NCBI GenBank assembly: GCA_030671095.1
Contig: DAOVAK010000016.1
Span: forward strand, 1 to 15,629
Length of the DNA stretch: 15,629 nt
Reading direction: 5' to 3'
Origin: Deltaproteobacteria bacterium
GTDB taxonomy: Bacteria; Desulfobacterota; DSM-4660; Desulfatiglandales; HGW-15
Part shown: positions 6,825 through 14,829 of the stretch, piece after piece
Position numbering within the stretch: position 1 is the stretch's first letter
How the letters are laid out: each line of letters opens with the position of its first letter
Program-made: the position numbers and the translations under genes
The notes under the pieces: generated by a model
Told to the model about the DNA's origin: nothing
The model's input: the letters and a program-made list of their open reading frames with translations, nothing else
The model's database searches: none

Positions 6825-8726
6825 TTAAGGTTTTTTCTGTCGTTCCAGTATCTCTGCCTCCTTAGAGACAAACATCTCTTCCACAAGCTCTTTAAACATC
6901 CGGTACATGAGATCTCTTTTGATCTTGCGTGTCGGTGTGGTGTCTCCTGCTTCTGGATCTAACTCTTTAGGGAGAATTCGAAACTTTTTGACTTGTTCTA
7001 CCCTAGCAAGGGTTTGATTTCCGTTTCTCACCTCCTCTGCTATGAGCTTATAGACTTCTTTGTGGCCGGCTAAAGAAGTAAACCCGGCATACAATACCCT
7101 GTTCCTCCTTGCCCATTCTGCTACCGTGTTAAAATCTATTTCGATCAAGGCAGCGGGGAATTTTCTTCCATCAGCAAATACGACGGCCTCACTGATATAT
7201 GGACTGGCCTTGACGGCATTTTCTATAAAAGTGGGGGAAAGGTTCTTGCCTCCGGAAGTAACCATAATATCCTTCTTGCGGTCGATCATTTTCAGATTCC
7301 CCTCTTCCGTGTACTCAAATACTTCGCCCATATACAGCCAACCATCCTTTATGGTCTCACGCGTCTTTTCCTCATCATTCCAGTAACCAGCGAATACTCC
7401 GGGGCCGGAAACCATCAGTTCACCATCCTCGGCCAACCTTACTTCATTGACCGTGGTTGGTTTCCCAAGATCACCAGGCTTGGGGAAACCGGGACGCTGG
7501 CTACTGATAATACCTGCGACCTCTGTCGATCCATAGAGATTGACCAAGTCCACCCCCCACACCTGCCATAATTTCTGGATCTGGGGAGGAAGAGGGGCCC
7601 CAGTGGATAAGGCACACTCTGTTTTTATGAGCCCTATTTGATGCAGGATGTGCCGAAAAGAGATCTGGCGTGCGATCGAGCGGAGTAATTGCCATATGGA
7701 CGAATTTTTTTCACCTCTCCACTTCTTCTCCATACAGTGCCAACCAATCTTCATAGACATGTGATAGGACCATTTTTTTAACCAAGAGCTACTCTCAATT
7801 CCAACAACAATTTGCCCGGCCATCTTTTCCCAGATTCGAGGTACGCCATGAAAAAAGGTTGGTTGTACCTCGTATAAGGTTTCCTGCAAATATTCCACTC
7901 CTTCACCAATATGAGGTTTACAGTCATAAATCAGGGGGAAGTATATGCTGGTAGATCTCTCAAAGATGTGAGCCAGACTCAAGTGACAGACAGAGCGCTG
8001 CTCATGAGTCAAGAGTCCTGGGAAGACCTCACTGAACGCATAAACAAAAGATATAAGGATATTCCGATGTGTGATAGTGGCCGGTTTCGGGGGCCCAGTG
8101 GTCCCTGAGGTGAAAATCAGAAATGCGGGATCTTCTGGTCGGGTTTCCTGGATGAGATGATCGAATTCGTCGGGATTTTTCTCTTTTCTCCTCCTGCCTA
8201 ACTCCTGAACGTCGGCAAAACTGATTAATCTCGGCTCATTATATGCAAAGGTGGCACGAGTATCAACGATAATGATGTTGAGCAAAAACGGAACACGATC
8301 GAGAAAAGGAAGTGTTTTATCCATATATTCCTGATCTCCGGCCACGAAAAATTTCGCTCCCGCCCTTTCCACTGCATATAGGGTTTCCTCTATTGAAGAT
8401 GTGGAATAGATTCCGTAGCTTATCGCTCCGGCACAAAGGATGGCCAAATCAGCATAGAGCCACTCAGCACAAGGCTCACCCATAATGGCTACCCGATCAC
8501 TGCGATTCAACCCTAATTCTAAAAGGCCCAAACAGGATTCTTCAACTTGTTCCCAATACTCCTGCCAGGAAACCTCCTTAAAAATCCCCCTATCCTTATG
8601 CCGAAATGCCACCTCACTTCCCTTTTGCTCAACTCGCTCCTTGAAGAGCATGGGAATGGTCTTGTTGTTGATCTCTTCCTTTCTTAACCTGTCAGGGGCC
8701 CTGTTACACAGTTCGGCTTTCATCAT
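6825..8726 (-). CDS. AMP-forming acyl-CoA ligase, long-chain-synthetase type
   Basis: This is an adenylate-forming ligase of 633 residues that would convert a carboxylic acid, ATP and CoA to the acyl-CoA, AMP and pyrophosphate. The phosphate-binding loop TSGTTGPPKP is at 206-215, YGSTE (A5) at 398-402, GWLYMGE (A7) at 462-468, and the hinge IDRKKDIMVTSGGKN at 481-495. A C-terminal PTRKIKR supplies the likely catalytic lysine. The A7 motif usually reads TGD; here the acidic residue is E468, a conservative change. Length and architecture match the long-chain fatty-acyl-CoA synthetase group rather than compact benzoate-CoA ligases, so the substrate could be a long, cyclic or aryl-alkyl acid. Its ATG overlaps the stop of the upstream molybdenum-subunit gene by 4 bases (ATGA), implying coupled translation. 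AAGGGG lies 8-9 bases upstream. Confidence 0.9.
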   Translation of the reverse strand: MMKAELCNRAPDRLRKEEINNKTIPMLFKERVEQKGSEVAFRHKDRGIFKEVSWQEYWEQVEESCLGLLELGLNRSDRVAIMGEPCAEWLYADLAILCAGAISYGIYSTSSIEETLYAVERAGAKFFVAGDQEYMDKTLPFLDRVPFLLNIIIVDTRATFAYNEPRLISFADVQELGRRRKEKNPDEFDHLIQETRPEDPAFLIFTSGTTGPPKPATITHRNILISFVYAFSEVFPGLLTHEQRSVCHLSLAHIFERSTSIYFPLIYDCKPHIGEGVEYLQETLYEVQPTFFHGVPRIWEKMAGQIVVGIESSSWLKKWSYHMSMKIGWHCMEKKWRGEKNSSIWQLLRSIARQISFRHILHQIGLIKTECALSTGAPLPPQIQKLWQVWGVDLVNLYGSTEVAGIISSQRPGFPKPGDLGKPTTVNEVRLAEDGELMVSGPGVFAGYWNDEEKTRETIKDGWLYMGEVFEYTEEGNLKMIDRKKDIMVTSGGKNLSPTFIENAVKASPYISEAVVFADGRKFPAALIEIDFNTVAEWARRNRVLYAGFTSLAGHKEVYKLIAEEVRNGNQTLARVEQVKKFRILPKELDPEAGDTTPTRKIKRDLMYRMFKELVEEMFVSKEAEILERQKKP

Positions 8727-11014
8727 TTTGTATTCCCCTTCAGATCTTCCAATAGATCGAATATCTTCTCCGGCGTAATAGGAAGGCTCGTTGGCCTGAT
8801 ACCTAAAGCATTGGTAATGGCATTGGCGATAGCAGCACTAATTGCGGGATGTACGGCTTCCGAAGCCTCTTTTGAACCATATGGGCCATTTGGATCATCG
8901 CTTTCTATGATGATGGAATCTATTTCGGGCATCTCCAGGACAGTGGGAAGCTTGTAGTCAAGAAAATTTGCGTTTATCACCTGTCCCCTATCCATCAAAA
9001 GCCCCTCTGAAAGTGCCTGTCCCAAGGCAAATCCAACGGAACCCTCTATTTGACCCTCCACCGACATGGGGTTTATGGCAAATCCACAGTCATGGGCCGC
9101 TACAACCTTCAATACCCTCACTTCTTTTGTCTCTGGGTCCACCTTTACCTCTGCAACAGCAGTACCATAACTGTAGGACCCTGTCATCTGCCCTTTCTGC
9201 TGTCCTCTCCTGGTCCAATCTCTTCCATATTCGATGTCAGGGCGGAAATGTCCAGACCCGAAAACTGGTGTGCCTCTCTGAAGGCCCTTTATTATAAGAG
9301 TCTTTATGGGTAGATGTTTAGCGGGGCTTCCCTTTACATATGCCTTCTTCTCATTCAATTCGAGATCTAAGATGTTTGCCTCGAGTTCCTCAGCAGCCAG
9401 CTCAAGGAGTTGCCTCCGCGCGTCTAAAGCCGCAGCTTTCACGGCATTAGCCGAGACAAATGTGGCGGACATGCTATAGCTTCCCGGGTCTAATGGCGTG
9501 AGTTCCGTGTCGGCTGAGATCAAATTGATGTCCTCCATTGCAAGGCCCAATTCTTCGGCCGCTATCTGAACCATCAGGCTGTCGTTTCCCTGTCCATTAT
9601 CCGTTGTCCCCGTAAAGAGTGTTGCCTCTCCTACCTCGTTGAATTTCACATAGGCGGTGGAACCGGAACGAAATCCCATGTTAAATCCGCTGATCATGGA
9701 AGCGCATCCAATGCCTATGCCCCTGTTCGTGGATGGAATATACCATTTTTTTTTAAACTGAGATATCTCAATAGCCTGTGTTAGGGTATTCTCGATACCA
9801 CAGCTTGTGACGCGGGAACCACTGTGGAGTTTTTCACCTTCTTTCACAAAGTTTTTAAGGCGAATCTCCACAGGATCCAGACCAACTGCTTCAGCCATCA
9901 TGTCCAACGTTGATTCAAAGGCGAAAAAAAACTGCTGTACGCCGTGGCCTTTCATCGCGCCCCGAATAGGATTGTTTGTATAAACCCTGATCGCTTCGTA
10001 GCAGACATTAGGGACCTTATAAAGCGATTCAAGCATGGCATATGAGACCGAGATAGCAATAGGCCCTGTGCTGTTATAAGCCCCTCCATCTGCAATGACT
10101 CTTATTTTTGCAGCCATAAGGTCACCATCCCTATTTGCACCCATTTTTACGGTGACAAGCCAGGGATGTTTCTGCCGGGTCATCGCAAAGGTCTCTTCAC
10201 GGGAATATGCGATCTTAACAGGCCTCCCGCTTTTAATAGAAAGCAAAGCAGCACAAAAATCAGCCGGAGACACTTCCGATCTTCCACCAAAGGCCCCTCC
10301 GATGTAGGATTTCAACACCCTAATATCGCCCATGGGCATCTTCAGGGTATTAGACAGTCCCTTCTGTCTTGTAAAGGGACTTTGATGAGGCATCCACATC
10401 ATCAGCTTCTTTGAGATCCTATCAAAAGAGGCAAGAGAGGTGTAAGGCTCAATCTGACAGTGGGAAAGGGCATCTGTTTCAAAGGTTTCTTCAAGCACGA
10501 ACCGGGAATCCTTTAATCCCTTCTCAACGTCCCCAAATTCAATGAGAACCTCTGAACTAATATTGTTTGGTGCATGCTCGTGAATCACAGGGGCGCCATC
10601 TTTCAATGCTTCAAGAGGATCAAAGACCGGTAAAAGTGGTTCATAATCCACAGTGATGAGATCCAGGGCTTCCTCTGCAACCTCCTCATCAACGGCAGCA
10701 ATAGCAGCGACCTCCTCACCGATATATCTGACCTTCTTAATAGCGAGCAGGTATTGGTCCCTGCTGTCAGGGAATACACCATATTTTTCCGCGGGCGTAT
10801 CCTCGCCTGTAATAACAGCCTTTACACCTGGCAATCTCCTCGCCATAGTGGTTTCAATGTTTAGGATCCTGGCATGGGGATATGGACTTCGCAAGATTTT
10901 ACCGTGGAGCATATTGGGAAGTGAAATATCACTTGTGAATTTGGCCGCCCCTGTCGCCTTTATTAGGGCATCAATCCTCGGAACCCTTTTCCCTACCCAT
11001 TGAGTACTTATCAT
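8723..11014 (-). CDS. Xanthine dehydrogenase-family molybdenum subunit, HcrA-like
   Basis: This is the large molybdopterin-binding subunit of a molybdenum hydroxylase, 763 residues. The closest family I recognise is 4-hydroxybenzoyl-CoA reductase alpha (HcrA, about 770 residues), which removes the phenolic hydroxyl of 4-hydroxybenzoyl-CoA. It opens with VGKRVPRIDALIKATGAAKFTSDI, the usual start of the domain. GGAFGGRSE (239-247) binds the molybdopterin region, and the C-terminal DPNGPYGSKEASE contains the conserved glutamate (about E719) at the site of the family's catalytic base. RGAMKGHG and SADTELTPLDPGSYS are further family blocks. The ATG at 11014 is chosen because GAGGTG lies 3-5 bases upstream; a GTG at 11020 is too close to that site. 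Such enzymes normally need a 2Fe-2S subunit and often an FAD subunit. Neither is next to it in this window. The exact substrate remains open. Confidence 0.85.
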   Translation of the reverse strand: MISTQWVGKRVPRIDALIKATGAAKFTSDISLPNMLHGKILRSPYPHARILNIETTMARRLPGVKAVITGEDTPAEKYGVFPDSRDQYLLAIKKVRYIGEEVAAIAAVDEEVAEEALDLITVDYEPLLPVFDPLEALKDGAPVIHEHAPNNISSEVLIEFGDVEKGLKDSRFVLEETFETDALSHCQIEPYTSLASFDRISKKLMMWMPHQSPFTRQKGLSNTLKMPMGDIRVLKSYIGGAFGGRSEVSPADFCAALLSIKSGRPVKIAYSREETFAMTRQKHPWLVTVKMGANRDGDLMAAKIRVIADGGAYNSTGPIAISVSYAMLESLYKVPNVCYEAIRVYTNNPIRGAMKGHGVQQFFFAFESTLDMMAEAVGLDPVEIRLKNFVKEGEKLHSGSRVTSCGIENTLTQAIEISQFKKKWYIPSTNRGIGIGCASMISGFNMGFRSGSTAYVKFNEVGEATLFTGTTDNGQGNDSLMVQIAAEELGLAMEDINLISADTELTPLDPGSYSMSATFVSANAVKAAALDARRQLLELAAEELEANILDLELNEKKAYVKGSPAKHLPIKTLIIKGLQRGTPVFGSGHFRPDIEYGRDWTRRGQQKGQMTGSYSYGTAVAEVKVDPETKEVRVLKVVAAHDCGFAINPMSVEGQIEGSVGFALGQALSEGLLMDRGQVINANFLDYKLPTVLEMPEIDSIIIESDDPNGPYGSKEASEAVHPAISAAIANAITNALGIRPTSLPITPEKIFDLLEDLKGNTK

Positions 11015-11043
11015 TCTCACCTCGCTCGAAGAGAAAGAGCAGC

Positions 11044-11226
11044 CTAATTAAGGCCAAGATCCCTTGCGACAGCGATCAAGGCTCTTTCCTTGGAATGTCG
11101 GTCCACACATTCATATGCGATGTTGAGTTCTTCCTGTCCCTTATCAAAGACTTCCCACCTTTCACTCCATTTAAAATTCTTTTTTGCCTCTTCAAATGTT
11201 TTGTATTCTAAACGCATTGCAATCAT
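11044..11226 (-). pseudogene. Short ORF resembling an acyl-CoA synthetase N-terminus
   Basis: This 60-residue frame contains YKTFEEAKKNFKWSERWEVFD and ELNIAYECVDRH, which read like the first 45 or so residues of AMP-forming acyl-CoA synthetases in anaerobic bacteria, where a NIAHECVDRH-type segment precedes the main domain. After HSKERALIAV the sequence departs from what I expect and ends in TAG. The adenylation domain is missing. Neither ATG (11226 or the in-frame 11217) has a recognisable ribosome binding site. The simplest reading is a remnant left when a ligase gene was deleted or replaced. A genuine small protein that reuses this helix is possible. It lies 29 bases before the HcrA-like gene and 70 after the MaoC gene. 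Confidence 0.5.
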
Positions 11227-11239
11227 ATGAGATATCTAC

Positions 11240-11261
11240 GTGAAAAATGGTGTTTTTTCAC
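11240..11261 (-). promoter_or_regulatory. Small AT-rich stem-loop after the MaoC gene
   Basis: A perfect 8-bp inverted repeat, GTGAAAAA (11240-11247) and TTTTTCAC (11254-11261), flanks a 6-base loop. It lies about 36 bases downstream of the MaoC stop on the minus strand. The stem is A/T-rich and no T run follows it, so any terminator activity would be weak. It may protect the message end or mark the old boundary of the deleted ligase gene. Confidence 0.25.
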
Positions 11262-11296
11262 TGAAAACATTTTTCCCTGTGTCTCTAGTTGACAGA

Positions 11297-12532
11297 TCAA
11301 AAATAAACACCTTTGCCAGTGCCGCGGTATTCTTTAGGTGGTAGCCGTTTTTCCACCGGCGACGTCCCATGCTCCCTTGATGGAAGAATGACAGTGGCCT
11401 CGGTGGGTATCGTGTCGTCTCCACGCTGGTTGACGCCGTGCGCCTCAATCTCCACACAGTGCTCGCCGTTTTCGTCCACGTACTTATCGATGACCTTGCC
11501 CTTAAACCATACCGCATCAGAAAGATAGACAAATTGCCGGTACTGTGATGAACAGGACTTCAGCCATGCCTCATCCCCCATCCAGTTGGTTAACAAATTG
11601 ACCATCCAGCAGTGCCTCTGAACACCCACGTCATAGGCATATTTGGCCCCAACCCCTTTGGCGGCTGAGACCAGGTAGTGCACCCCATAGACCGGCTCCC
11701 ATGAGCCGAGACCGGGTTCACGAAACGCCCAGGCAGGATGTTCTTTATATGCCTTGAGTTGAACAATATGAGCTCCCAATTGGACCGGTGCAGCACCGAC
11801 ACAGTAAGCGATCATATCGGTCAGTCCGAATATCCCCTTCACCACAGGCGGTAGCTCATCTCCCACATTCACGTCTTCCCAGTATCGGGTATTTGATCCA
11901 CGTATCTCTTCAGCCAGGCAATCCCTATCCACCCTTTCCTGTTCTTCTGGGGTCCAGGGATGGGGTACTTCGATATGATCATATTTCCCCTTTCCCTCGG
12001 ATGTCTGTTTCTTCGCTGTTTGTCTTTCGTATCTCACAAGAAGATTGTATCCCCGTGAAACCAGTTCTTCCCTCTGGTTCCAGTACTCAAACCTCTGATA
12101 TTCGAATACCGTCTTGCCCGCGAATTTACTGGTTCGGACATCAAAACCCACAAATTGACACTTGGGGATTATTCTATCATTGACATAGATAGGTCGAAAA
12201 AACTCCCAGTCCGAGGCTGAGTGATCAGCGTGAATACCGGCCAACCCTTGCAGAACCCAGTGTGGAAACACGCTCGCCACCCAGGCCGGAGAGGCTATGA
12301 GCGCACCGTATTTTGTCCGTTTGGCATATTCCCCATCTCGATATAGAGGATTGGCATCCCCGATTCCGTTGGCGAAATTTCTAATAGCTTCGTAGGAGGC
12401 ATTGCTGTTGAAGACGTTATTGACCCGAAGGTCCAACCCAATTCGATCCTCCCATTCGGTTATCCAGTCATCCGTTAGCGTAGCTTCTGCCAATTGGGCT
12501 GCCTGTTCGTCCTTTCTCATTGGTTTGGTCAT
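11297..12532 (-). CDS. Two-domain MaoC/hot-dog acyl-CoA hydratase-like protein
   Basis: This 411-residue protein has two hot-dog domains. The first (about 25-175) is of the FAS1-like/MaoC N-terminal dehydratase kind, with FANGIGDANPLYRD (53-66) followed by KYGALIASP. The second (about 195-345) has WEDVNVGDELPPV, then AYDVGVQRHCWMVNLLTNWMGDE, a block characteristic of MaoC-like acyl dehydratases. Such enzymes hydrate enoyl-CoA esters reversibly, here plausibly in the oxidation of ring-opening products; the substrate is not determinable. The ATG at 12532 has GAGGAG 6 bases upstream. It begins 14 bases after the zinc-ribbon gene, so the two are probably co-translated. There is no signal peptide, so it should be cytoplasmic. 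Confidence 0.85.
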   Translation of the reverse strand: MTKPMRKDEQAAQLAEATLTDDWITEWEDRIGLDLRVNNVFNSNASYEAIRNFANGIGDANPLYRDGEYAKRTKYGALIASPAWVASVFPHWVLQGLAGIHADHSASDWEFFRPIYVNDRIIPKCQFVGFDVRTSKFAGKTVFEYQRFEYWNQREELVSRGYNLLVRYERQTAKKQTSEGKGKYDHIEVPHPWTPEEQERVDRDCLAEEIRGSNTRYWEDVNVGDELPPVVKGIFGLTDMIAYCVGAAPVQLGAHIVQLKAYKEHPAWAFREPGLGSWEPVYGVHYLVSAAKGVGAKYAYDVGVQRHCWMVNLLTNWMGDEAWLKSCSSQYRQFVYLSDAVWFKGKVIDKYVDENGEHCVEIEAHGVNQRGDDTIPTEATVILPSREHGTSPVEKRLPPKEYRGTGKGVYF

Positions 12533-12546
12533 TCTCTGCTCCTCAA

Positions 12547-12741
12547 TCAGATAAGAAACACTCGGTTTTCAAATTTGCGGATCGCTTTCAAAAAATCACC
12601 TTCACCATCGAGATAAGCAGCCAGCACCTTTCCGCATTCAGTGCACCTTCTTTCTTTGACCGTCCCACTGGCCCTTTTCAGGATTTTCAATTCCGGCGCT
12701 GCCTTTTTCTCGCACCAGGGGCATATAACCTTCGGGTCCAT
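12547..12741 (-). CDS. Small zinc-ribbon protein
   Basis: This is a 64-residue protein with two CxxC pairs, C7-P-W-C10 and C33-T-E-C36, separated by 22 residues: the spacing of a zinc ribbon. The C-terminal half is an acidic/hydrophobic helix-like segment. AAGGAG 7 bases before the ATG gives a strong translation signal, and the gene is packed between the thiolase (19 bases) and the MaoC hydratase (14 bases), so it is likely a real operon member. It could be an accessory subunit of the neighbouring thiolase or hydratase, by loose analogy with zinc-ribbon/OB-fold (DUF35) proteins that accompany thiolases, but it lacks the OB-fold part. I do not recognise a named family. Confidence 0.75.
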   Translation of the reverse strand: MDPKVICPWCEKKAAPELKILKRASGTVKERRCTECGKVLAAYLDGEGDFLKAIRKFENRVFLI

Positions 12742-12760
12742 AGATGTCTCCTTTTGAATT

Positions 12761-13947
12761 TCAATTCTCTCTTTTAATAATCATGGCACATGCCACTCGT
12801 GTACCACCGCATATGCTTGCAATCCCCTGCTCTTTATTAAGCCCCTTTAACGCATAGTAAAGGGTGACTAAAATTCTGGCACCACTCTCGCCCGTGGGAT
12901 GTCCCAAAGCGATAGCCCCTCCATGTACATTTAACTTTGAGCGATCCCGACCCAGGACCCTTTCATTGGCCAATACCTGAGCAGCAAATGCCTCATTGAC
13001 TTCGATGAGATCCATATCAGCAAGCACCATACCCGTCTTTTCAAGCGCCTTGGGTATGGCTCCCGCCGGTCCATTCCCCATATAGGCATTTTCAACGCCT
13101 ACAGAAGAATATGCTACAAGGGAAAAATAAGGTTCCAGCCCGAGCGCCTCAGCTTTCTCTCGTGCCATCAAAATGAGACTGCTCGCTCCATCGCTTAATC
13201 CGCATGAATTTCCCGCAGTAACAGAACCTCCTTCTTTGAATGCCGCGGGCAGCCTTGTCAATTTCTCAAGAGACGTGTCTCTTCTTACCGGCTCATCTTC
13301 AGTTAGGACTGCTTTCGGTTTCTTCTTGGTCGGTGGAATGACAACTGGGATAATCTCTTCATCAAACCACCGTCCTGAGCCTTGGCTGTCTTATGATGAC
13401 TGCCTAAAGCAAGTTCGTCCTGCTCCTGTCGTGATATCCCATATTTTTCAACCAGATTTTCAGCCGTGTTCCCCATGAGCATGTCACAGATAATGTCTCG
13501 GGTGTCATTCGAACCATCTTGTAAGACCTGATCGCCCATTCTGAAACCATCCCATCTGCCGGTCTTTAAGATATATGGAATGGTGCTCATGCTCTCCATC
13601 CCGACGATCATAGCCGTATTGATCTCTCCTAAGAGAATGTTCTGCGCACCAATGATTGCTGCTTTCATGCCAGAAGGGCAGGCATTATTTATAGTCACCG
13701 CATGGACCTCTTGGGGGATTCCCCCCATGACTGCGGCAATCTGTGCCGGGTTCGGGCCATTTCCTGCTTGACGGCAATGTCCCACAATAACCTCATCCAC
13801 GTCTTTGCCCTCTAATCCGGCACGCTTCAGCGATTCAGAAATGACAATCGCGCCCAATTTGTGAACCCTAAAGTCTTTTAGCGTGCCCCCGAACCTCCCC
13901 ATTGCCGTTCGACAGCCGCTCACACAGACCACATCATTAATCTTCAT
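12761..13947 (-). pseudogene. Acetyl-CoA acetyltransferase (thiolase) with a one-base frameshift
   Basis: This thiolase would cleave 3-oxoacyl-CoA with CoA in the last step of beta-oxidation. The first part (13947 down to about 13366) carries the nucleophile C90 in NNACPSGM. The second carries GHPTGESGA with the catalytic histidine and CGGTRVA with the second active-site cysteine. The two parts lie in different frames. Reading GGT GGT then TTT instead of TT at the AAA run (13364-13366) would restore a continuous protein of about 395 residues, the normal thiolase length, through GGFDEEIIPVVIPP. So exactly one base appears to be missing. Without it the first frame runs 20 residues further and stops at 13303. 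A real inactivating mutation and a sequencing error in a homopolymer are both possible; every other motif is intact, which favours a recent event or an error. The start at 13947 has GGAAGAG upstream. Confidence 0.85.
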
Positions 13948-13991
13948 TACAATTCTCTTCCGATTTCAGAAATGGCTTTATAACCCTAAAC

Positions 13992-14774
13992 TTAATGTCC
14001 TCTGAACTTGGGTTTACGCTTTCCCATAAAGGCTTTTACGCCTTCTTTGAAATCTTTGGTGCCCATACATATGGATGATAAATTCACGTCTAACTGGCAG
14101 GCAGAATCCAGGTCCATTTCCGGACCTTTATTTAGGGAGGTGATGGCTGCCCATAGGGCAACGGGAGATTTCTTGAAAAGATTATTGATTAGAAGATCTT
14201 TGCAACTATCCAAAAGCTCGTCAGGGCGAACAAGTTTGTGCACGATTCCCAAATTCAGTGCCTCTTCAGCCTTGATCTGCTCCCCAGTAGCCACATACCA
14301 CAAAGCCCTTCCTTTTCCTATAAGCCTTGCTAACCTCTGACTACCTCCGTTGGCCGGAAAAACACCCATGTTGATTTCAGGAAATCCGAAGACCGCCTTG
14401 TTCGATGAGATTCTGAAATGACAGGCTAGGGCAAGCTCAAAGCCCCCACCCAAACAAAGGCCGTTAATGGCCGCCACAACTGGCCTGGCGAAATTCTCTA
14501 TTTTCCATAGGGCCTCCCGAAGTTTCTTCATATAGGAGATGGACTTGACCAGATCCATTTCTAGATAGGGGACTATATCAGCCCCAGAAGAGAAGGCTTT
14601 ATCTCCCGATCCTGTGATAATCACGCCCTTGATTCCATTCTGTTCCAGTTCATCAAAGGCGGCTGAAATCTCTTGTTCAGTGTGAACGTTGAGGGCATTA
14701 AGTTTTTGGGGGCGGTCAATCGTGATGATCCCCATCCCCTCCTCTTCAGAGACTACTATGTCCTTAAAAGCCAT
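13992..14774 (-). CDS. Enoyl-CoA hydratase/isomerase (crotonase family)
   Basis: This is a crotonase-fold protein of 260 residues, normal length. Oxyanion-hole segments are FSSGADI (61-67) and GLCLGGGFELAL (105-116). Both catalytic glutamates of classical enoyl-CoA hydratases appear to be present: E113 in GGGFELA and E133 in GFPEINMGVFP. The position after the alanine-cysteine pair is H119, where many homologues have aspartate. NGGSQRL (142-148) is the usual block of hydratases acting on linear substrates. It sits between bamA and the thiolase, so it probably hydrates unsaturated intermediates of the opened ring. Cyclohexadienoyl-CoA hydratase (Dch/BamR) belongs to the same fold and cannot be fully excluded, but the sequence after the second glutamate looks more like a general hydratase. 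A strong AGGAGG lies 10 bases before the ATG. Confidence 0.9.
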   Translation of the reverse strand: MAFKDIVVSEEEGMGIITIDRPQKLNALNVHTEQEISAAFDELEQNGIKGVIITGSGDKAFSSGADIVPYLEMDLVKSISYMKKLREALWKIENFARPVVAAINGLCLGGGFELALACHFRISSNKAVFGFPEINMGVFPANGGSQRLARLIGKGRALWYVATGEQIKAEEALNLGIVHKLVRPDELLDSCKDLLINNLFKKSPVALWAAITSLNKGPEMDLDSACQLDVNLSSICMGTKDFKEGVKAFMGKRKPKFRGH

Positions 14775-14829
14775 GTTGTTTCTACCTCCTTAAATGAGGA
14801 ACCATGAGAGGCATTTCGCATGGGGGCAT

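Noticed and set aside
6800..6886. Longer start for the binding protein
   Set aside because: It would add 29 charged residues ahead of a clear signal peptide and overlap the ligase gene, while the ATG at 6799 has an AGGAGGG site.
13992..14774. Assignment as cyclohexa-1,5-diene-1-carbonyl-CoA hydratase (Dch/BamR)
   Set aside because: Next to bamA this was tempting, but the NGGSQRL block and both classical glutamates look like a general enoyl-CoA hydratase; the specific name is not supported.
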